A DNA stretch of 64,000 nt, taken from the NCBI GenBank assembly GCA_014529385.2, contig CM043969.1, positions 26,119,946 through 26,183,945 of the forward strand, written 5' to 3'. Both the position numbers and the translations under genes were made by a program. Below, in pieces: positions 1-10,450 of the stretch. The first letter of the stretch is position 1. Each line of letters begins with the position of its first letter. The notes under the pieces are model-generated. The model ran no database searches. It worked only from the letters and a program-made list of their open reading frames with translations, and had not been told where the DNA came from. The DNA is from Adiantum capillus-veneris. Lineage: Eukaryota > Streptophyta > Polypodiopsida > Polypodiales > Pteridaceae.

Positions 1-164
1 CTCAATTTATAGTGAGAACGAGCGACACGAGATGGAGAATTTACCTCTTGAATGCTGACGACACTGCAGCCTGGCAGTAGCACCTCAATGAAGGCGGCTA
101 GTGCCTCCTTCGTCTCTTCTTCTTCCGTCCTCCAGTTAAAAAATTCCTTCAGCCATTCGTCCAT
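1..164 (-). CDS. Partial gag-like N-terminus of gypsy element G0
   Basis: A reverse-strand frame opens at an ATG at 164-162 and stays open to the window edge (54 codons). It begins with an acidic, amphipathic stretch starting MDEWLKEFF. It lies about 70 bases downstream, in element direction, of the primer-binding site and LTR end at 218-239, which is where gag starts in LTR retrotransposons. The assignment rests on position. The visible residues carry no diagnostic gag motif, and the rest of the protein is outside the window. A GT-type splice donor (AGAGGTAAAT) inside the frame is an alternative reading of its end. Confidence 0.4.
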   Translation of the reverse strand, partial: MDEWLKEFFNWRTEEEETKEALAAFIEVLLPGCSVVSIQEVNSPSRVARSHYKL

Positions 165-217
165 GATTGATAGTGGGCATCACTTTCAGCATTGTAAACT
201 GAAGGGTCTTAGAAAAG

Positions 218-236
218 ATCCTCCGTGGGGGCACCA
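218..236 (-). other. Primer-binding site of G0
   Basis: Read on the reverse strand, the LTR end is followed by two bases and then TGGTGCCCCCACGGAGGAT. That is the form of a tRNA 3'-CCA primer site. I do not assign the tRNA. Confidence 0.45.
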
Positions 237-448
237 AATGACGGGAGCAAAGCGAACCACGAACCCCGACGGCCTCTAAAACACCGGGGACCGAATGGCG
301 CGCCTCGAGCCTGTCACGGTAAAGCAAACAGGGGGCACCACCTAGCTTCAGCGGCTAGGACGCAAACAACACACCACCATAACAAAGTTTTCATCCAAGA
401 TAGATGGATGCTTGGGAGTAGTGATGAAGAGGAAAGGGAATGAGATCA

Positions 449-450
<2 letters not shown>

Positions 451-481
<31 letters not shown>
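451..481. repeat. (GA)n microsatellite
   Basis: About 15 GA units inside the G0 LTR. Confidence 0.95.
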
Positions 482-485
<4 letters not shown>

Positions 486-957
486 GGGAGGGGGTATAGC
501 GGCTTAGTACTTAGGCACCACAAAAGGATGGCGAATCCGCACACCCTTCACACATACACAAGCTCACTCCAAACACAAGACTAGGTGGTGATTCCGCACA
601 CCTGACATGGGCAAAACATTGCAAGAAAACATACTCACAAAACCTCAAGCTTTATTTAGAGAATAAGGCGATGAAATGGGGAGCATAGGGTAGGGGAATG
701 AGAAGGGAGAGAGTGGTAGAGCACATGGCGGATAGGTGGGAGTTGATGGATAAGACTCGCACGAGGGTTATGGCCATCATCCTTCATTTAGCTACCCTTC
801 ATCTTCCATAGCCCAAGGGTGTAGAGGTCATGCTCAAGACGAGCATGGTGATTGCGGTGATGGTGATGGTGTGGGTGTGTGTGTGTGCACTAGGCACACA
901 CAGTGCATAGTGTACTCTTTGGTGATGTTGTGTGTGTTTAGTGTGATGGTGATCCCT

Positions 958-968
958 CTTTATATAGG
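958..968 (-). promoter_or_regulatory. TATA box of the G0 LTR
   Basis: The reverse strand reads CCTATATAAAG. It lies upstream of the CACC-rich stretch, in the same relative place as the TATA box of the G1 LTR. Confidence 0.5.
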
Positions 969-1802
969 TGTGGAGGGGGAAGAAATTCTAGAATTCAGAA
1001 ATGAAGAAATCATTATCTTCATAGGCCATGTGACTGTGGGCCCCACTTGTCTGACTGTGTGTATATGTGCCAGAACAACAGTCTCATGAGAGAGAGACTA
1101 AGAGAGAGAGATGGGTTGATGAAAAAAAGTGAGAGGTGACATGGAGAATAAAGTAATTACAAGAGGGGAGAGAGGGGAGTGTGTTAAGAGGTGAATCTGT
1201 GTGCAGATGTGTGTGAACACAAGAAAATGAGGTAACCGCTGGGTGGGGATGGGTCTGTGGGCACCTTTTTCAGTGAAACTGAGTGTGTGTGAGTGTGGGG
1301 GAGGCCATCTGGCTACAAGACAAGAGAGATTTCGAATTTTAGGGAGAGAGGGGGGTATTTGGATCATGGGAGAGTGTAAAAGAGAGAAAAGGGGGGTGGG
1401 GTATACTGTTTTGGAAGATAGCATAAGTTGCATGTGAGTTAGGGTGCATTATTGGTGAGTTATAATGCATTATTGGTGAGAGGTGGGGTAGCTTGAGGGG
1501 AGAGAGAAAGGAGAAAGGACAAGGGGAAGAGAGAGAGGGGGTTGACCTTTTGAGTGGAGGAGAGGAAAAGGGACACACGGCGGGGCAACAATGAAGAAAA
1601 AGGAGGCAAGGTGGGGATGGGCTGCCCCACAGGCATGAGGTGGCCTATTTTACCTTTCTCATATATTTACATAATCATACTTTATTTTTTTCTTACTTTT
1701 TTTCCAATGCCTTTTATCACTCCCTCCCTAAGAGGGGGTTTTCATGGGGTGGGGGCGAGAGAAGAGGGGTATGGGAGCTTGGCTTGTGAAAAGCCCCCAT
1801 CA

Positions 1803-2792
1803 ACAGAGTTGAAGCAGGGCAGTATGCTGGAATACGCATCATATGAGTCAAAGTTTGTAGATTTATGGGGGCGATGGGTTGCATCGCTAAGAGAGGACGA
1901 GGGGGCACCTGATTTTCTAAAAAAAGATCGGTTTGTGGCTGGGTTATGGCCAACTCTTAAAGAGAAGGTGAAGGGAAGGTTTCCTACTACGTATGAGCTA
2001 GCAGTTGAAGTGGCCCGCCTTAAAGACAAGAAGTTGCGCCTACAAGCCAGGAATATCGATGAAGAGGAAGCTGTTAGGACCCGACCACCTCTAGCACCAC
2101 CTACAACAGCCACCCAGAGGATTCAACCATAAGAACCAATTGAAGATCAGCAAGACCTGCTCAATCGAATCACCAATCAACTTGAGAATCTCTCAGTCCA
2201 TTTGATACAACAAGGGCATGCACACAGTCGCAACCAAGAGCAAGGGAGAGGACAACGAAGGCAAAACCAAGAATACCACTGCTACAATTGTGGGGAGGAT
2301 GGTCATGGCATGTACTACTGTCCACACCCAAGGAGGCATAATTTCAACAGAGGAGCCAAGAAAAACCAGGTTTCACCACCGAGAGCAAGACCACCACCAC
2401 CGAGGGCACCACAACAAGCACCACCCATGCAAATCCTACAACCACCCATTCAACCACAACCACCACCACCACCACAACCTCTCATTCCACCCTTACCCCC
2501 ACCACCAGTTGGCAATCAAACAGTAAGCGTCATCAGTCTTGAAGGTAAAGGAAAGGAGAAAGTGGAGGAGGATAAGACCAAAGTTAAAGGAGTAGATGCC
2601 ATAGGGGTAAAACGCGCTAGGCATGGTGAATCTTCCCAAAATGAAGAAAAGATGAAGACTAAAGGGGAATCTAGCAAAACGCCGTCCAAGTCACGACGTA
2701 AAATTGGCATTGTAGACTTCTCTTTGGGTTCAAGATGTTTCTGTGCAGGGCCCAAAAATCACCTGGCCCCAGTTACTCCACCTAGCACCTAG
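1803..2792 (+). pseudogene. gag of G1 (C-terminal part)
   Basis: Capsid-like sequence begins at the LTR junction with ELKQGSM and continues through FVAGLWPTLKEKV and a helical tail to about 2130. There a TAA stop interrupts the frame. The same frame resumes and carries a CX2CX4HX4C zinc knuckle at about 2280-2325 (YNCGEDGHGMYYC) that would bind the RNA genome. A Pro/Gln-rich spacer and a Lys-rich tail follow. The gag frame overlaps the pol frame from 2743, one base out of register. The N-terminal half of the capsid domain is missing because G0 is inserted here. Confidence 0.75.
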
Positions 2793-3684
2793 GGTGAGGA
2801 GACAATGGACAAATATGGTTAGCACTAGACGACCAAAGCCAAAGATAGCTGGGGCTATCTCTGGGAGGAATCTAGATGACATACTACCAGTGATGGATGC
2901 TTACATCAAAGGGCAACACATCTCCAATATCTACATCGATGGTGGCGCACAAATATGCGTCATGAGTGAAAAAAGGATGCACCGTTTGGGTTTAGAGGTG
3001 AGTCAGCCGGCACCATGCCGAGCCAAAATGGCAAATAATTTAAAAGTTCAATGTGTTGGTGTCATAAATGCATCTAGGATAAAGGCATTCAACACCGAGG
3101 TAGATGTGGACGTCTTTGTCATGCCACACAAAGGGGAGGGCTACCCTATCATTCTAGGGAGGCCTTGGCTTATGGCTATGAGAGCTAAGCAGGACTGGGA
3201 CACCGGCATAATCCAAATGAAGGATGCAAAAGGGAGGCCAATACTTTACGACATGAAGATAGGTCGGTAATGCGACATGGATCTAGAAACCTCTATGGAT
3301 GAGGTTTCTAGTGGTGACTCTTCAACCACTTTAGAGGAGGAGTCAACAGTGAGTGAAGAAAGTGACAGTAGCATTGAGGTGATGGGGATCATTCTCAAGG
3401 ACCCTAAGAAGATGGAGCAACCTGATGCCTCATCATCAAACCAAGGGGAGACACCAGGTATACAACCTCTGGTAGAAGCAAGTAAGCTACATCAAATGCT
3501 CTCTAGTGAGTTGTGTGGGAAGGAGCGTGAAGATTATATTTTGATGCTAAGTAATTTTACCACATTGTTCATTGATGAATATGATAAAATCACTGGCATC
3601 ACAGTAGTTCAACATCACATTAAGCTCAAGGAAGGAAGTAAACCTATAGTGCAGAAGCTCAGGCGGCTAGGAGTAATTCAATAA
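2743..3684 (+). pseudogene. Aspartic protease region of G1
   Basis: The retropepsin core is at about 2930-3230. YIDGGAQICV carries the catalytic Asp in a DGG context rather than DSG/DTG, which is usual in plant Tat-type elements, and the flap-distal motif IILGRPWLM follows. A TAA at 3268-3270 interrupts the frame. An acidic, Ser-rich linker (3277-3600) leads to the start of the reverse transcriptase (HHIKLKEGSKPI), with a second TAA at 3682. The enzyme would process the gag-pol polyprotein. In this copy it could only be made as fragments. Confidence 0.75.
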
Positions 3685-5340
3685 GACGCCCTACTCAAAG
3701 AGGTGAGGAAATTGCTAGAAGCCGGTTTTATCTATCCTGTTGAAGACTCAGAGTGGGTTTCTCCAGTGGTAGTCACACCAAAGAAGAATGGTAAGTGGAG
3801 GGTTTGTGTTGATTACAAGCCTCTTAATGCAGCCACAAAGAGGGACCATTTTCCTCTTCCTTTTCAAGATGAAATACTCAATGAGGTAGCAGGACATGAG
3901 CACTACACGGTATGTGATGTCTACTCAGGCTACTTCCAAATTAGCATCGCTGAAGAAGATCAAAAGAAGACAACCTTCATCACACCATGGGGATGTTTTG
4001 CTTACAGAGTTATGCCTTTTGGTCTCACTAATGCTCCAGCCACTTTTCAACGATATGTGACATTTGTTTTTCAGCCATTCTTTGGAAAATCAATCCGTGT
4101 TTTTATTGATGACTTTTGTATCTATAGCTCTCGCTCTCTTCATTTGGAGAAAGTTTATGAAGGTCTAGCTAGGCTACAAGCTTTGGGGGGCCAACTCAAT
4201 GTGGAGAAATGCCACATTGGTGAAAGCAAGGTTACTCTTCTTGGCCATGTGATCTCGGCCAATGGCATTGAAGCTGACCCAAGCAAGGTTCAAGCCTTGG
4301 TGGCTTTGACCTCTCCCACCACAACAAAGCAGTTGGTCTCTTTTCTTCAAAAGGTGAGGTATTTGAGTAGGTTCATTCAATTGCTCTCCCAAGTGGTTCT
4401 CCCTTTACAACAAGTTACCCATCAAGAGATCTTCACTTGGAGTGAAGAAAATGAACAACAATTCAATGAGGTAAAACAAATTCTAGCTTCACTTCCCACC
4501 ATAGCACCTCCAAAGTGGGACGAGACATTTTATGTAAACCCTAGTGTGGGCAATGACACACTTGGGGCTGTATTGATGCAAAAGGATCCTCAAACTTCTT
4601 TCATGTGTCCTATCTACTTCTCTAGTCGAATGATGACTCCATCAGAAAAGGGATACACGGAAGTGGAACACATGGTGCTTGCATTAATGTTTGCTACCAC
4701 CAAATTTCTCTCTTATTTATTGTCTAGACCATTCATAATCTTAACAATGGAAGAAGTATTTCCTTATGTAATGCAGCACATGGATGTTTCTTCTAGGATT
4801 TCCAAATGGCTCACAAGGCTGCAAGAGTTTGACTACACAATGCAAGTGGAGAACTCCACAAGGGCCAGTCTAGGAGGTATTCTCACTCATCGCCACTATG
4901 AAAAGAAGCTAAAGATAAAGCCAAATGATCAAGATATTACACCCGTACTGGAAGTCCCTAAGGTAGAGGAGGCTCACTCTCTTTTCTTTGATGGAGCCTA
5001 CAAGAGGAAAGTGGACAAAGCTGCAGCAGGCATTGTCATCTTCAACGAGCAAGGGGATAAAGTTTTCTCCATTGGGAATCTTTTGGATTCTCACTCTAAC
5101 AATGAGGCAGAATATGTAGCCTTAACTCTTGGGTTAGAGTGGTGTGTGACACAGGGCATTCAACGGTTAAATGTATTTGGTGATGCCATGCTTTTAATAA
5201 AACAAATACAAGGAACTTGGGCTTGTAAAAATCATATCTTGCTAGGCCATTTGCGCAAAGTCAAGGAACTTTTAAGGAAATTTCAAGTTGTACAATTACA
5301 TCATGTCCCTTGAGCAGAAAATCAAGAAGCAGATGCTCTA
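3685..5340 (+). pseudogene. Reverse transcriptase and dual RNase H of G1
   Basis: Counting from the Met at 3703: the RT palm begins near residue 6, the first catalytic Asp is in CDVYSGY (about 72), and the active-site motif FIDDF is at about 134-138, intact. An RT-linked RNase H follows (about 240-400, starting FTWSEENEQQF). A second, separate RNase H starts near residue 423 with SLFFDGAYK, then NNEAEY and VFGDAM, which supply the acidic residues. That second, archaeal-type RNase H between RT and integrase marks the Tat/Ogre group of plant gypsy elements. A TGA at 5311 ends the run. The next residues, AENQEADALA, continue in the same frame and complete the domain. Confidence 0.85.
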
Positions 5341-6750
5341 GCTAGAGAGAAGTTGCAAGATGTTTCAGTGGTGGGTGCTATCAAGTTGAAGCCGCCTCTC
5401 CTCCAAGGTAGCGATGCTATGCCTGACATCATGAGTTTCTTGGACACAGGAGAGTGTCCTAAGGATCTTACTAAGGGCCAAAAGCAGTGGCTTGTGCGTA
5501 AGGCAAGAAAATACCGCCTTATCAATGACGGCCTCTACTACAAGGGTAAGGATCAAATTCTTAGGCGTGTACCTCTCTCTAGAGAGATCATTGAAATCAT
5601 TTCAAGTTGCCATGATGGTGTTTGCGGAGGACACTTTGCACTTCACATCACTAGTAGAAAGATTCTACAAGCCGGGTTTGTATGGCCTAGTCTACATAGG
5701 GATGTGCATCATTGGTGTAAAACATGCAAGGAATGTCAAAAGGCAGGGGATAGGAGGCTCACATATGAGCCACAGACTCCTATAATCTCATATGGACCAT
5801 TTGAGAAATGGGGAATTGATGTTATTGGGCCTTTTCCAAGGACCCAATCAAGTAAATTTTATATCATCATGGGTGTGGACTACATGACCAGGTGGGCTGA
5901 AGCAGTTGCCACCACCCGGATTACAGCTAAGGAAGTGGCTAAGTTCGTATTTGAAAAAATTTGTTGCCGTTTTGGCACTCCTCTTGAAATAATTTCTGAC
6001 AGGGGACCAGGTTTTAGAGGAGACCTTGTAGGAGAGCTAATGGAGAAGTTAGGTATCTCACGACGACACTCAACTCCCTACTACCCACAATGCAATGGTT
6101 TGGTGGAAAAGGTAAATGGTATGATCTGCAAGATCATCACTAAACATGTAAACAATCACAAAAGTGATTGGGAAAAGCATCTTATGGCTGCACTTTGGGC
6201 TTATCTCACTTCATTTCGCACATCCCTTGGGTTCACACCATATCACTTGGTGTTTGGTAAGGAAGCCATTTTACCCATTGAAGTACAATTGTCTAGTCTT
6301 AGGGTGCTAGCTGGGCAGGTGGAACGTCCTAATGCTCATCTCCACAACCACATTCTTGATCTAGAGAGGCTTAAACTAGACAGTGAAGATGCTATGAACT
6401 ATTATGCAGCACAGGCAGAGCAACGTCGACTTACCTTCAAGAAGGGACTTAGGGCAAAATGTCTCAAGAAAGGTATGTTGGTCCTACGGTATGATAACAG
6501 GTTTGACACTAGGAAGCATAAAACGTTTTCACCCAGATGGGAGGGGCCATTTGTCATTAGAAAGCGCTACGCCAATGGCAGTTACCGATTGATGGATACA
6601 GATAGAAGGCTCCAAAAAACACGTGTCAATGGATGGAGTTTGAAGCAGTACTTTTTGAGGTTTGATCAAGCACCTATGATGGAAATCCCTGAGGAGGGAG
6701 ACTCCTCCACCTCAATTGAAGAAGGATCAAGTACAGCGCTAGAGGCATGA
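5341..6750 (+). pseudogene. Integrase of G1
   Basis: This frame stays open to 6750. The N-terminal zinc finger is at about 5605-5745 (HDGVCGGHF to CKTCKEC, HHCC type). The catalytic triad is in WGIDVIGPFP, IISDRGPGF and NGLVEKVNG, with about 35 residues between the second Asp and the Glu, as in DD35E integrases. The C-terminal part has the FSPRWEGPFVI motif and no obvious chromodomain. The protein would insert the element cDNA into the genome. It is the best preserved part of G1. It is labelled a pseudogene because it can only be made from a pol frame that carries three stops upstream. Confidence 0.85.
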
Positions 6751-6760
6751 ATACCTCTAG

Positions 6761-6775
6761 CCTTAGGGGGAGGGC
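6761..6775 (+). other. Polypurine tract of G1
   Basis: CCTTAGGGGGAGGGC directly precedes the proposed LTR start (TGAGGC at 6779). This is the usual site of plus-strand priming. Confidence 0.6.
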
Positions 6776-6778
6776 TAA

Positions 6779-8205
6779 TGAGGCAAGCTTTTCCATGCAT
6801 GGGAACCCCCCATATATTTTTTCCCTTTTACCAAAATATTTCCTATTATATAAGTTACTTTTGATTTTTTCTTCCTTTTTCACAAACGTTTTAGCCTTTA
6901 TTAAATAAATAAGACTTATGCTAATCAATCACGATGTAGCATAAATAAGTAAGCTTTCTTTGTTGATCTCTCTTTTGACCTGAAATATTAAATATATATA
7001 TTCTAAATTACATTATATATTTTAGTATTTTCTAATATATTTTTCATGTATGTATATTATTCCACCCTACCAAATATTTTATTCACTAGTTTTCATTTTC
7101 AAACCTCAACCCCACTTTCAAATTTCAATAATACCTCCATCTAGATGATTGCCAATCTTTTCAAAACTCTAGGTCATGTTTTCATACACATGAAGGAGCT
7201 TACACTTGAAGGCAAGAGAGAAGTCCACTCAAAGGGGACCACCAAAAGACTTTTGCAGCCATAAATAATACATTATTTGGCTGAATTTTTTAAGTAAAGA
7301 AGAACCCCGAATCGGAAGGAGCGTTCAACATGAAAGATGTAGCTCATGATCTCAACTTTTAGCTCAAAGTTTTTCATAATTTTTGGAGTTATGAACGCGG
7401 AGCTATGATTTTTGTAGTGGACCCCAGTTTTCTCATGTAATGGTGACACAGGCCATCCCTAGTTTTCTTCCCTCTAGAATGGCTATGGTTCTACAAGTCT
7501 TCAAGCATGATTACAAGAGACAAGGCTCTTTTAATGAGGTCTCGGCAAGTCTAGAGTGATTCTATCACCATTGTTGGAGGATCCATCCTCATCAACAATT
7601 ATCCGCCTTCGACAACCTCTCTTATAATTTTCTTACCTCTCTCTTCTCTCCCTAATAAGCTTATGTCTAGCAAAAGCTAGACTATTGTAAATATCTCCTA
7701 TCCTCTACATCCTACCCACATTCTCTCTTCTTCTCTCTCTATTGACTCTGGTATTTTAAATAATGAGGAGACAAGATGGGAGCCACAGTCACATGCACCC
7801 CATTTTCCTAGTCACCAGAGTGGGACACTCACCTCAATTAGAAATATTGCTAAAACCTTCCCTCCTTCCCTATATAAGGAGGCCATGAGATCTCACTAAG
7901 AAGAAAAAAAAAACACACACACACACACACACCTATCCATACACACTCTTGTGCTACATGCTTGTAGCATGAACCCTAATCACATAATCACAACACCATC
8001 ATCATCACCATCACCATGCACAAAAGATGAGCACCACACCTCCACACCACTTGTAATTAAGGGTTGAAGGAACAATTTCAAGAAGAAGAAGGGTGGACAC
8101 ACTCATGATATTCCTCGCCAACAACTCCCATCTCTCTAGTATGTCTCCTACGATCTTGTTCCCTTCTCATTTTCCTGCCATACGCTACCTATTGTATTCA
8201 TCTTT
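6779..8205 (+). mobile_element. 3' LTR of G1, first part (U3 and start of R)
   Basis: Starts TGAGGCAAGC after the polypurine tract. It is AT-rich and non-coding, with a TATA box at 7871, an AC repeat at 7913-7932 and a CACCATCACC stretch near 8000. From about 8100 to 8205 it aligns with the G0 LTR (CAACTCCCA, CCCTTCTCATT and a CTA/CGCT-type box in the same order). It stops at 8205, where copia sequence begins. The continuation of the same LTR is found inverted at 18276-18789. Confidence 0.65.
7871..7877 (+). promoter_or_regulatory. TATA box of the G1 LTR
   Basis: TATATAA in CCCTATATAAGGAGG. Its position relative to the downstream CACC stretch matches the G0 LTR. Confidence 0.55.
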
Positions 8206-9594
8206 TGCAGGGCATTGATGTACGTCCCGGTTCTGAGGATGTAGGCGATGTTAAGGATGTTGCAGGTCTTGCTGCAAGGATTGCAGCTGTTAGAGTTGTT
8301 TTGCCTACGGCAGAACAAGCTCGTTGGGATGTTAAGGATGCGCAGGCTCATGCATTGATTGTGTTTTCTATGAATTGCACCATTGTTCCTCACATCCGTT
8401 CAGCAAAATCTACAAAACAGGCTTGGGATATTCTAGCAGGTCTTTATGCAAGCCGCAATGAGGCTAAAATTGCTTTGCTGCCTAAAGATCTGGAGTCGAA
8501 GATTATGCATGAGGAAGATGATATGGACACTTTACTTGCTGGTGTCAAGGATATCAATGAGCAACTTATTTCTGCAGGTGAAGTCATTTCAGAGAGTTCC
8601 CTTGTGCGGACTGTTCTCGATGCCTTACTAAATTCCTACCAGACTTTTGCTAGTACTGGAGACGTATGACCCAAGGAAATCCTAAAGTTGTCAAGTTTGA
8701 TGCATTATGCACATTGTTGTTGCAAGAGTCACTTTCCAGAAAAAACACGACTAGGCACCGTGTAGTTGAACAGGCTTTTATTGCTTCTCAAAGAAAGGGT
8801 GGTAACAGTAATGCAACCACTTCTTATGGTTCTGCTGCGAGTGGCAAAAATTTTGTTCCTAATGCTTCTACTGGTAGCACTTCGTCTGGCAATTCTAGTG
8901 ATAAGGGAAGAAAGAAGATGCGTTGCCATTATTGTAAAGCCAATGATCACTTGATCAAGTCGTGTCCTAAGTTGAAGGCCAAAGAGGCTAAGAAGAAAGA
9001 GGGTGGTTCCACTGCAAATGCTGGTTCGACTACAAATGCAACCATTGTTGAGTCTTCAGTGAAAGGAGACTGTGTTGCTGATGTTGATGCAGAATGGGCA
9101 TTTAGCGCAGAGTGCACTTACAATCCTGCTGTCCATGATGCATGCTTGTCAGTTGCTGCAGATTCACATGTGTGGTATTTTGACAGTGGTGCTACAAAGC
9201 ACATTACCTCACATCGTGAATTGTTTACCTCTCTTGAGTCTGTCCCTCATGGGAATTCAGTCACTTGTGCCAACAACGCCTCTTATCCAGTTCAGGGAGT
9301 TGGAAAGATTGTGCTCACTGCTGCTAATGGCAGTTCCTTTACACTTGTTGATGCACTATATGTACCTGGGATCAAGAAGAATCTCTTGTCTGTATCCGCA
9401 CTTGCTAGACTTGGACTTGTAGTCAAATTTGTGGATGACAGATGTACAATTCATGATCTCAGTTTTGGTGATGAAATTGTTGCATCTGGCCTTTTGTGCC
9501 GTGGGCTGTATAAGCTCACTTTGTATGCAAGTGTGGACAAAATTTTGCAAATGGTGTTGCAGATTCAAGGGCTATTTCAGATGCAAAACTTTGG
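8206..9594 (+). pseudogene. gag and protease of C1
   Basis: Starts in gag at QGIDVRPGSED. The UBN2-type gag core (QAWDILAGLYASRNEAK) runs to about 8655. There a one-base deletion relative to C2 shifts the frame to the one that continues at 8666. A zinc knuckle follows at about 8922-8965 (CHYCKANDHLIKSC, CX2CX4HX4C), then the protease with VWYFDSGATKHIT near 9172 (catalytic DSG). Near 9525 one A is missing relative to C2 and C3, which shifts the frame until an extra T near 9620 restores it. The product would form the particle and cut the polyprotein. Confidence 0.8.
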
Positions 9595-10450
9595 CATGCA
9601 CGTTTTGGTCATCTGAATTTTTTCTAGTTTGCTGCGTTTACAGAAATCTAATATGGTTGCTTCTTTGCCGCCTCTTGAAGCACGTGTCAAACATGTTTGT
9701 GAAGGCTGTATTTTGGGTAAGATGCAGCGTTCTAAATTTCCAAAGGATGGTTCAGTTCGGGCCACATGCAGGTTGCAGCTTGTGCATAGTGATGTTTGTG
9801 GGCCCATGCAAACTCCGTCCTTGGACAATTACCTGTACTTCGTGACTTTCATTGATGATTACTCCAGGCATGCATGGGTATTTCCGCTTAAAGTGAAGTC
9901 CGAAGTTTTTATGTGCTTCAAACAATTTCTGGCTATGGCTGAAAATGACTCAAAATGTACTATGGGCACCCTCCGTTTGGATCGAGGGGGGGAGTATATG
10001 TCTCATGAACTTAATGCATTTCTGGCTAGTCGTGGGATAAAACACCAATGTACAGTGCATTATACACCTCAGCAAAATGGTGTTGCTGAGAGGAAAAACA
10101 GGTCACTGACGGAAATGGCATGATGTATGGTCAAAAGTCAAGCCTTGTCACATTCTTTTTGGCTTGAGACCATTATGTGTGCCACTTATGTACTTAACAG
10201 GTGTCCTACGAAAGCTTTGCAGTCTATTACTCCATATGAAGCATGGCATGATAGAAAACCTTCTATTGAGCACATGCGTGTTTTTGGCTGTTTGGCATAT
10301 GCTTTGGTGCCACAAGTGTAGCGCAGAAATATGGATGATCAGGCTGTCAAATGTATTTTTGTAGGTTATAGTGCTGAAAGCAAAGGATACAGGTTGTATC
10401 ATCCGCAAACAAAACTTATTATGGTTTCTCGGGATGTAGTGTTTGTGGAA
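9595..10450 (+). pseudogene. Integrase of C1
   Basis: A pre-integrase zinc motif (WHARFGHLNF, then CEGCILGK near 9700) precedes the core. The catalytic residues are in LVHSDVCGP, LRLDRGGEYMS and NGVAERKNRS. A TGA stands at 10121-10123 after LTEMA, and a TAG at about 10319. The reading frame is otherwise continuous into the RT. The TGA sits where CGA (Arg) is expected and occurs at the same codon in C3. Confidence 0.8.

Larger units (their letters stand above)
239..1802 (-). mobile_element. LTR (about 1.56 kb) of gypsy element G0
   Basis: In reverse orientation the sequence starts TGATGGGGGC (1802 downward) and ends CTCCCGTCA (239), giving TGA..TCA ends. It has a TATA box at 958-968, a CACCATCACCATCACC stretch near 865, two GTGTGCGGA(A/T)TC boxes (about 530-600) and a CTAGGTGGTGCCCC box near 340. 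The same features occur in the same order in the G1 LTR, so the two belong to one family. The right end abuts the broken gag of G1 directly, so G0 appears to have inserted into G1. Reading frames in the LTR, including the first ~80 codons of the open frame from 1554, are chance or LTR-derived. Confidence 0.6.
1803..8205 (+). mobile_element. Ty3/gypsy element G1 (Tat-like), 5'-interrupted, 3' LTR cut
   Basis: In order: gag (broken at 1803 by the G0 LTR), zinc knuckle, protease, reverse transcriptase, two RNase H domains, integrase, polypurine tract and the first ~1.4 kb of the 3' LTR. From 2743 to 6750 the pol frame is continuous except for three stop codons (3268, 3682, 5311). The stop at 5311 is TGA where CGA is expected, consistent with deamination of a methylated CpG. 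The 5' LTR and gag N-terminus must lie left of the window, beyond G0. The end of the 3' LTR is at 18276-18789, inverted. Confidence 0.85.

Noticed and set aside
2218-2526. His-rich ORF inside G1 gag
   Set aside because: Out-of-frame shadow of the Pro/Gln-rich gag spacer, which holds the zinc knuckle in the other frame.
8190-8210. 3' splice acceptor at the start of C1 (TTTTGCAG before GGCATTG), making copia gag an exon
   Set aside because: The TGCAG is part of copia itself in C2 and C3. The boundary is better explained by the inversion breakpoint.
9429-9845. ORFs overlapping C1 protease/integrase in other frames
   Set aside because: Shadows of the true copia frame, as shown by alignment with C2 and C3.
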